Part shown: piece after piece, positions 15,242-25,200 of the stretch
Numbering within the stretch: the stretch's first letter is position 1
How the letters are laid out: each line of letters starts with the position of its first letter
DNA from: Crambe crambe
Lineage: Eukaryota > Porifera > Demospongiae > Poecilosclerida > Crambeidae
Assembly: GCA_963924555.1 (NCBI GenBank)
Contig: OZ004594.1
Coordinates: forward strand, 4,433,563-4,497,562
DNA: 64,000 nucleotides
Reading direction: 5' to 3'
Position numbers and translations under genes: made by a program
The notes under the pieces: generated by a model
The model's input: the letters and a program-made list of their open reading frames with translations, nothing else
The model's database searches: none
Told to the model about the DNA's origin: nothing

Positions 15242-18200
15242 TGTATTTATCCCTTGATTTAGGACTGAGGAATTTCAGGCTATACTTTTACCATACCTCT
15301 TTAAAAATACCCTCCAGAGTCTCTCCCATTTCAGCTAAACAAAGTCATATTAAGCTACAGCTACCTTTAGATTTGATTTTTGGAAGAGCAACTTACTTGT
15401 ATGTATATTATGTATAGCTACCACATTCCACTGAACTGTTCATCCAAGAAAAAACTAAGTATAAGTATAATGCTATAGTTATGACTCTTCCTGCATATGT
15501 ACTGTACATAACTACATAATGCATCTCCACATATAAGGAGTGTGTATAGTGACTCTGGCATATATGGGATATTCACTACAGAATCACAGTCATTGAGTTC
15601 TCTTTTGGTAAACTGTTATCTTATGGTTTTGTGTCATGGCAGTATATATGCAGTTTATAGTGTACCAGTGTATGCTTCCCTCCTATGGTATGAAAGGGGG
15701 AGCGTTTGTAATATAACATACCTAACTCCTCCCCCTCTTCTTTCAGGTACTCCGTATCAGCAAGCACCTGCTTCTCCAAACAGCTGCTCCTGAAGCTATT
15801 GTCCGTCTCAAACGTACTCCTCTAGCCAATGAGAGAGAACTAGTTGAAAAGATTTACTTTGAAGATCAACATCATAACTCCATTAAGGACTTCCTGACAT
15901 ATCATGTTCACCAAAGAGATAGTCAATCTGGATTACTCATGCAGGTATGTCGATGTAGTTTACTATCAGTTAGAATAAAGAACTTTCTAAAAAAGGATAA
16001 TTAAGCTTCTCAACAGTATCGTTGTAGTTATAACCTCCAAAAGAGGACAACCTCTCTATCAAGTACAAAAAATGGAGGGTACTGTATTGCACGGTTCTCC
16101 CAAGTGAAACTGATCAGAGCGGTGCTTGAATACCACATTAAAGGATTTTGATATTCTTGTGGCTATTAACACCACATGAAAGAAAAATGGGCCCCCATCA
16201 GAGTAGTGTTGCACCTCTCTATATAACACCCTTTTGGGGGAGAACTCTGGTATTGGCTGAACTAGAAATTGTCCATTAAACATCGAAAGACAGTATATTA
16301 TTTCAGACAGATTATTATTAAGTAGCTGCATGTGTACTTGATACACAGGTGACCACTCACAGTCACCTCCTTTCCCAAGACGAACTAGATCAAGTTGAGG
16401 ATGCTGTCAACATCGAAGTGGCTTCCTTCTTCTTGCATGAATTTGATACAGAACTTGATTTTTCAAATAAAATTGGGTAAGTCTAATGAGAGACTTTATT
16501 CATTATGATAATACTATGTAATGTATTGTGCATAGACCAATATTCAAGATTGACGACAGTGGTTCACCACAAAGGCGTATCGTAGTAATACAATGTGATT
16601 CTGGTCACATGATTGGTGACCTCATAGCCTGCGCTCGCTATCGTATATATGACCTGAAGGCAAGGGCTGACAAGGACCAGATCACACACGTCTTGTTCAT
16701 CATCCACCTGAGTGTCCTTCCCAATCAAGTCACTGGTTCATCCTTTGTCGGCTTTCAAGGGAATCCTTGGGTTTCTGCTCACATTGATGACCTGAGGCCT
16801 ACTGCTGATAATCTGGTTGCTACACAGCAAGCCATTGGAGTGCCCATCAGTGACTTATTCCATGGCACTTATAATCCACAAGCCACTGAGCAGGAAGATG
16901 AAAGCATGCCTTCTTACTACAACAGATTACAGAGTGATGAAAAAGAGGAGGAAGGTGATATGGAGGAAGAAGAATATAAAATGGAGGAAGGAGACAACGA
17001 AGAAGGTAGTGATTTCGAAGAGAGAGAAGGTTCCATGAAAAATGGAGATGATTTATCTTCTGTAAATACCAACGAGAGTGATAGTGAGAGTGAAGGCGAA
17101 GAAAGAGAAAAAGTGGGTACCAAAGCACCTAAGCATTGGGTGGAAAGGGTAAGGGATGAAAAGATGGAAACTGACCTCCAAAGTGAAGAGCAGTCAGAGA
17201 TGGAAGTAATAGATATCGAAGGTGATGAATTACTGTATGGTGATATCTCGAGTAAAGACTCTGCAGCCATAGGTGCCAATATCACAAAGGATATATACAA
17301 CAAGTCTGAAAAGAAGCCACTCATCCCATTGGCTCCTCATCTTCTTGGGAACGATACTAACCTTGGTGTTCCTACTCCTCATGTTCCTGAGAAAGTTGTA
17401 TTGAAATCGCCCCTCTTCAAACGACTGCACGATTGCATTCAAGCAGCTGCCTCAAGACTCAAGGACTTCACAACTAAACGATCTACTAAGAGAGTTGAAA
17501 TTCTAGTCCATCTAGTTCCAAGAGAACTTCCACCAAAACCAGGTAAATCACAACTCCAGCATAGCTATCATTATTAATATTTGTAGGTGTGTATTTATAC
17601 ATACAGGAATTTCAATGGTTAAAATTTCTGTAGTTCTGCAAAAGTTGAAACATAATAAATTCTATCATCTTTGAGTATTAATCAAAATTCATAAATATTT
17701 TAGCTACCTCCAAAGATTTTCCATTTACATGCACTTTGACCGTATATCATGAGATGAAGTTTCATGAGATTTATCGATTCTTTTCACTTTTTGCTTGTAG
17801 ATGACTCTCAATTCCATGGGATACTTATTCAACACATTTATCAAGTTTTGAAGCAGAAGGAAAGCCTCTATGAAAGTGATAAAGAATGGGTCATCAAGGA
17901 AGCCATGAATGCTAAGAGCCTCCAACATGGTGGTACCTTTCGTAATGTCCTGACCAGAAAAGTTGATGAGGTTGTCATCCCCATTTTTTCTGAGATTATT
18001 GCCAGAATCGACACCAACTACAACCTGGATTTGATCAATCCGAAAAATGAGAACTCACCGCGATCTCAATTTTGGTTGAGCATATTTCGTAACAGGGAAA
18101 TCATGCAGTTTGACTACAATGAGTTTGTTACTCCCAGAGAGCAAGTTCCTGGGGTTGGAGGGAGGAAGGCAGATGTGGACTTCAAGTGTGAACTACCTTT

Positions 18201-18338
18201 CTCTTGGCTTATCTTTGATGCTGTGGACAGTCAATGGGACAATGCTAAAAGCTCTGCTGGTATGTTGTTGATCATCCATAGGTTTTTCAAATTTCGAGAG
18301 TTTTTGCATGTTGTGCATTCCCTAGATTTTCCATGCAT

Positions 18339-18371
<33 letters not shown>

Positions 18372-18397
18372 CTTCTTCTTCTTCTTCTTCTTCTTCT

Positions 18398-18476
<79 letters not shown>

Positions 18477-19196
18477 TCACTCAGGTAATGACAGAGCAAA
18501 GCTCTACAGGCAGCTGTGTGATTCTGTTGAGCCAACCCCTGTGGGAGAAGTGCTGAAACAAGTGGACGAATGTGACTGTGAGGACTTTTACAAGGATTAT
18601 CTTCATGACTTTGTGAGGATAGTGCATAGATGTCACCAAAACAACCAAGATTATGAAATACAAGAATATGAGGTAAGTCAAAAAAAAAATTTCCTTTTGA
18701 GTTTTCCATTTCACATGTTTTATAACAACAGATTATTGTGGCTGCTCTGGATGCCTTGGTACATGGAGATGACTTCTGCTCCAGGGATGGAAATATTACT
18801 CTCTTGCTCAGAGTGGCTGCAGTGCATGTGGTGTACAACATGAACAGGTCTCAGGTGCTGTGGTTTGGACAACTGGTCACACACAATCCTGGCATCATGG
18901 TCCACTTGAGGAGCAATCTCATACCAGACAAGGAGGAAATGGTGAGATACAGTGATAAAGTAATTAATGATGACTATGTTCCTCCTTCCCAAATTCCAGA
19001 CTTTGCACCTCCAAGCAGTTGAGAGGACATTGGTTGACTTGGTGCCTCCTCTGGACAAGGACAATCCTGCAGCCAGCCTGACTCCATGGCTCAAGGATGT
19101 CAGGATGTCTCAGAATGCCATTACTTCAGTCATCAGCTTGCCATCACAAAATGCCATGAGAGTGAATGCAAGGTAGCAGAGAGCATCCTTTATATT

Positions 19197-19228
<32 letters not shown>

Positions 19229-22200
19229 TTGTTTATATATTTATTAATTTATAAGGTTTAAATGGGAAGCCATAAGAGCAATGCAGTTATTCCTTGAACA
19301 TGTTTTGCTGAAAAATCCAGATATCTCTGTTGCCTACCTCATCAGACTCCAATTGGTAAGCATGGATAGCTAAAATTATTATGTAATTTATCACTTTTTT
19401 GGTAGACTCTCAGAGCACAGAAGAGCTTCTTATGTGTTACAACATTAGATAAAGTGAAGAAGCAGTTGAACATCATGTTTAAAGAAGTTAAAAAGAAGAA
19501 GTATGATGCTGTATAATATCATGGAGCTCCATGTGTTCACCATGCATGTATCCACTGTTTGTATAATGTAGGGTTTTGAAACACTTCAAAACATTTCAAG
19601 AACATTGTCGTAACTACTTCATGGAAGTGGTATCTACTCTCTGCTTTGGTGGAGACAGTGCACCTGAACCAGATCTCATCAAGATGCTGATGGAAATCAT
19701 CTACACAGAGAAAGATGCCGGGGTCATCACTCAAGATCTCACTCCTTTTGCCGAGGGGAAGAAAGATAAGGCTCCTGTCATCAGATCTTCTTTATTACAA
19801 CTGCTGTTGGAGCACAAGTATGATGTTTTTTGTTGTTTTTCTTTTTGTTGTTGTTGTTATTCTTAGTTGTTTGTTTTGTAAATCTAACCCTAATCCATTC
19901 TTTATAATCAGCTCTGAAGAGGTTAAGGAATACTTGAAGGAATATTTCGATCGGTCTGAGGCTGTAGTGGGTGGAGATCAAAATTTGTACCTTCTCTGCA
20001 TTCAATGTTTTGAAGTAAGCTTGCAGTGCAGTAAATTCATTCATTCTTTTCTGGCAGTGATTACAAAGAAGATTAATACCTCCCTCCTTTGATCAAATTG
20101 GATCCCAAGGCCCCATATCTATGATACCCTTTATAATTTTCATTAAACTAAAAGACCGCGAAACCGTTAGGAGGGAAACGAATGCAGCTGAAGTGGTTCT
20201 CTGTCAGGCTCAGGAGACGTCGGCGAGTCCTGCTCGGTATCGGGAGCCGATGAGGCCCCGGTGCCATAGCAGATTCCCTTCCGCTTCACTACTGCATGCA
20301 ATAGTAATTCAATTTTTGCTGGTACCGTAGGGCGGGTTAATTTCGTCAGGGAAGTCTATTTTATATAAAGAGTTGAAATTTTATTCGTCATAATTTTTAC
20401 TGTCATAACGCATTTTTTGCGCAACACATGTGGTAGATCGTCAATCACGATCGCTTCGTGCGAGAGCTAGCTAGAGACTGCTGTAAGAGAACTGCTCCAA
20501 AAGCTGCTTGTGGCTCTTCTCAAATAGTTGCACCTGGTAGGGATCTCTCCAATCCTGATGGACCATTGTCCACTTTGACACCATCAAGGCTATAGAAGCG
20601 GCTAACAGTGCTGTGCAGTTAAAGAGATGCAGGAAGAGTCTCAGATTAAAAAGAGAGGTCCATACATTAAGATGTCTAACGAGGTTAGTTGGTTCTCGCC
20701 TACACTCCAGCTTCTCTCCTACAGCAGCAGCCCAAATAGCTTTTGGATTCGTGATAGCCATGAACGCAAGTGTCTCTCTAGTCCACCTGCGCTGCCAACA
20801 GAAACTGGGCAGGGGAAAAAATTTCGTCTTCAATGCGCATGTGCGAAGATTTATCTGTTCAATTTTTTCATTAGTAGCTATAACGATTCCGGAATTTTTT
20901 CCTAACAAAATTAACCTGCCCTACGGTATTCTTTTTTCTTTTATAGGATGCCTTATACAAAGAGTATGCCAGTCAAGAAGGAGAGGTCAAACTTCAGGCT
21001 ATTATGGACCAACTCACTAACTCCCATAGAGTCCTAAGAATCTATAAAGAGAGGCCAGAAGTTAACATTGAATATCTAGAAGCAGTAGCCGGAGTCCGAT
21101 TTGCTCTCATGGAGATCACACATCTTCTCCACTCAGACACACAACAGCAGTTGATATTTGATATGCATCATGTAGAGGAATTGTGTACAGATCGTCGTAT
21201 CAATACAGTGGACTTTTCAGCCAGCAATACTGACATTGTTGGACCTGCTGTGTATCTGGTGAAGCTGCTGGTGAGACAGTATGGTTTCCCTTGTCTGAAG
21301 CAAGTGTGTGAGACACATCCTTGGATAGTTCCTGAGGGACTTCGTACAGCTAATCAGGTCCTTTATGAAGATATTAAATGCCTAGATTTATTTATTTATT
21401 TATTTATTTATTTATTTTAGGATAAAGTAGTGGATCCATTTGTGATCTACAGTGATAATGGTTATGGTGTGCTGAGGGAGACTGTTAGTGAAGGAGTGTA
21501 TGGAAAACAGATTGAAAAGTTGGTGGAGGCCACAAAGGTAATGGTTGATGAATGTTACAGTATCTACTAATACTTCTTTTTAATGATGTATAGGATTTCA
21601 ATATCACTGAAGCAACAGTACTACTTTTAACATTTTATGAAAAGATCACTTTGAGCTATGCTAGTGAAAAGAGACCAATGGATGGTGATGTAAGTTCTCT
21701 GTAGTCCTATAAGGAATGCTACAATGTCATAATTATGATGATCATTGCGATCGTTCCTATAGTTGCTGGAGTCTTTCAACCAATTCTCGCTTCAGATGAA
21801 GTCCTTTTCTCCAGCGATGAGGCACACTGCTAGACTCTTTCTGAGTAATGGGCAGGGTGGTCCTCTTGCTCAGATGACTCTGCGTCCTGGATTGCCCTCA
21901 GGGTGCAAGACTTTAGGAGCTATAGTGGCTCATGCTATTTCTGTCTTCAGCTGCAGAGAAAATCTACCAATACTCCTCCCATTCATCAATATGATGAGTA
22001 ACCCAGCTGCTCTGGCTGTAAGCATTAGTGCATGTATACTTTGTTATTTTTGTTTTTGTTTTATATGATATTTTATCTGCTCATAGCACAGAAGGGCGAG
22101 CGAAGCAACAACTTTAAATATTGCATTAGAGTTGCATGCCCTCTTCCAATAAGCCCTATCCCTTTTATCAAGCCTTAACTGTCTCTGTTCCACTGATTCA

Positions 22201-25200
22201 GAGCTTCTTCTGGCTCAATCCTTCGCATTCCTTTGGTCTAGCCTTGCTCTTTGCTGCTGCTCGGAGCAGTGTTCATTCGCTTCACTTTCCATCATTAGCT
22301 AAAGGTTACTGTTTTGTGCATGTGCAGTATTTTACCCTCAGGGCTGATATATATATATCACCACTATCCAGTTTGTACATCATAGAGAGTGGCTCGCTTC
22401 GCTCACAATTACGGACTATTATGTGAAACAGCAATTATCTTTGCATGTATACATGTAGAGAGATATAAGAATTTGATTTGAAGATTTCTTTTTTATTAGA
22501 ATGCATATCTGCCAACCATGCAAGAAGACACATTACAAGAAGTCAGACGAGTGATGGGTGGGCAGTTTTATGGTAAGATATATATGAGTGTCACAAGATT
22601 AATAAGTAATCCACTTGGCAATGCATGCACTTTCTTTATGCAGCATGTCCTAGAGGCCATCCTTACTTTGTTGGAGAAGTAAGTGCAGTATTAAGGATAA
22701 CAATGAATTGTTTCCATTGTGAATCATATCCTTCACAATGTCCTCACCTACATATCTATAAATACAACATTATTAATATCTTATGCAGTGTGGACGACCT
22801 ATGCAAGAATTGAACTGTGCCACATGTGGAGCTAGAATTGGTGGCATTAATCATGCTCTAAGGACTGATAATAAAGCAGCAAGAACGTAAGAATTCCTTT
22901 GGAATATGCTCCACTAGCTACACTTGATGTGCTATGTACAGGAATGATGCTACTCAAACTGGACATGTTTTGGGAGGAGCTGTGTCCAGGACAGGCATTC
23001 CTGCCCCTGAAAGGAACCTTTCTTCCCCAGCTGTTTGCATCATGAGGGCTCTCATGCATGCAGCTTTCATCTGGTGTTCTTGTCATCAGCAGGATGCTGT
23101 TCATGATTTAGCCCCCTTGGTGAAGCCGTTTGTCAATCCTGATCATCTCCCAGAATTCTTCTGGATGCATCTCGAGAAAGACTTTGAGCACTTGTCACGT
23201 GTGACAGGAAAATCCATAGATGAGGCAGTGATCATTGTACATCTAGTGCTCAAGGATATCCTGACCAAACAACCTCCAGCTTGTAAGGAAGAGTATACAA
23301 TATAATATGGTAGCAATCATTGGTACAATCTCCAGCTTGTAAGGAATAGTATTGTGTATATACAATACAATATAATTGGTACAACCTCCAGCTTGTATAT
23401 GGAGTGATGTATTTTTAAAAATAGCTACCATCATGATCTCACTGTTCATTTACCTTTCCCCTCCCTCCTCTCTTCTTGCCATAGCTGGTGCCATTGCCAC
23501 AGTGAATACTCTGAAAGCCAAAAATGCCAGGGAGCACTGGGAGAAGGAGTTCAACACTCATTACATCCAACCAATTTTGGGAGACTTAGATGCCAAAATC
23601 AATGAAGCTATGAATTCAATCACTGGTGACGACAAACAAGGTATACCTCTTTGTAGAAAAGGAGAAAATGAGAAGTATAACTTGAAGTTGAAATATTTTC
23701 ACTATTGTACCTCGTTCAACCTAGAACATGATCAACTGTTCTACTTGGTGTATGAGAGAGTGAAGGTGAGTGAGGGGAACATGGAGCCTCACTTATGGAG
23801 CTATCGTCAAAGAGTCTCCTTGGAACACCTTGGACAAACACTGCAGGAGAAAAAACTCAAGGAAAAATACCCCATACTTCATGAGTTCCTTCGAGTTGTA
23901 AGTGAATATGAAAATCATGTTTTAGTACATACTGTAGTGATGTTAGGAAATGGATCTATTATATTAATGCAGGAGCCGAGTTTGAGGGCCACGCAGTATC
24001 TTCCTGACATTGTAAAGCTCCAACAATGTTTGTATGACTCTTTCCATCATCGTCTTGATCGCACTGATGCAAGAACACTCACTATTGGAGACTTTCTTGA
24101 AAAGCTATCAAGTGGTATGATTCTAGAGTTCATTGTTTAAGTTTTTCATTTTAACTCATGTGTTTATTGTTGTTGTTGTTGTTGTTGTTGTTTTTTTGGT
24201 TGTTGTTGTTTTTGCAGAAAACTCTCGGAATGAATATAGGAAGAGAATAGATAGTCTGCGTAAGGCTTGGTCTTTAGTTGGACAGGATTTAAAGACTCAT
24301 GGTATATAGAACTCTTATAAATTTCACTGAATTTCTATCATCATAAACACAAATTATAAGGTCGATTGCCACTTGAAGATCAGCACTGTCTCCCTGAAAT
24401 CTCGAATGATGTACTCTTGGAATATCTCATTCCTACTTTGTCTGGAGCTGGTGCCTGCACTGCTTCTCTTGTGGACTTCCTCACTCTCACTCACAATGAC
24501 TTCATTGACAACTGTCAAAAAATTGTATCCAGAAAGAACCAGAGGTGTGTTCAGTCAATAGAAAAGTATTCCTTTTCAATAGTTTCCTTTGTGTGTATAC
24601 CTAAATAACAAAGTTTATATAGTTTTAGGTGCCAATAAAAGAATGATCTTTTGTTCTGTTATTGCAGTGAGTGGTCGATGCATAAAGTTCCCATCACTCA
24701 CATCCATCGTTGCCACCTCTTGGATTATGAGCACCAGATAGTGTCTGTGGTTCTCTCCCATTGTCGCTACTCTCTCAAGGTGGGTGAGGCCCACAACGTC
24801 CAGTACGACCATCAAGCACTGGAAAAACACATCTTGGATAAATTCATACATGGGAAGCCGATGATTCTCTCAGACATTCCTCAAGTGGCTTACCGCAAGG
24901 ACATCTACACAAAAGTCACTTTTGATGCCGTGAGAAAGAAAGTCAAACCACAAGTAATAATATTAAAGTGATAGCTGCAAATATTTGATGGTCCGTTTCC
25001 TTAAGGATGGATCATACCATGAAATATTATCTTCATTTATACTACCCCCTATAAGGAGTTTGAGAGCTTTCCAATATTATAACTTTACACACCCCCATAT
25101 ATGGAAGACTTGTCACTTGACATGACCTCAGTAGTTAAAACAACTTGTACATATATGTGGGTAGTTTTGATGATTGAGGTCAAGTACACCATTGGAAAGC

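Larger units (their letters stand above)
17801..20014 (+). other. RNF213-like exons 38-45: E3 shell without a RING finger
   Basis: Exons: 17801-18259, 18485-18672, 18732-18941, 19000-19172, 19256-19355, 19406-19500, 19572-19817, 19912-20014. Exon 42 (AIRAMQLFLEHVLLKNPD) and exon 44 (CRNYFMEVVSTLCF; DKAPVIRSSLLQLLLEH) align with the vertebrate text before and after the RING finger. No Cys/His pattern of a RING lies between them, and the intervening introns are only 50 bp (19356-19405) and 71 bp (19501-19571), too short to hide one. Intron 18260-18484 holds a long TTC/TC microsatellite next to its acceptor. Confidence 0.9.

Noticed and set aside
15157-15257. Open frames through the (AC)n microsatellite
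   Set aside because: Runs of Thr-His or Cys-Val are produced by the repeat itself.
16847-17324. Ser/Leu-rich minus-strand frames opposite RNF213 exon 37
   Set aside because: They are shadows of the acidic Glu-rich coding sequence on the plus strand.
18287-18841. Minus-strand frame rich in Arg-Glu and Arg runs
   Set aside because: It is the reverse of the TTC/TC microsatellite and antisense to RNF213 exons.
20471-20908. 145-codon minus-strand frame in the third TACCGTA element as a transposase gene
   Set aside because: It could be a remnant of a transposon protein, but I saw no catalytic motif and could not assign a family.
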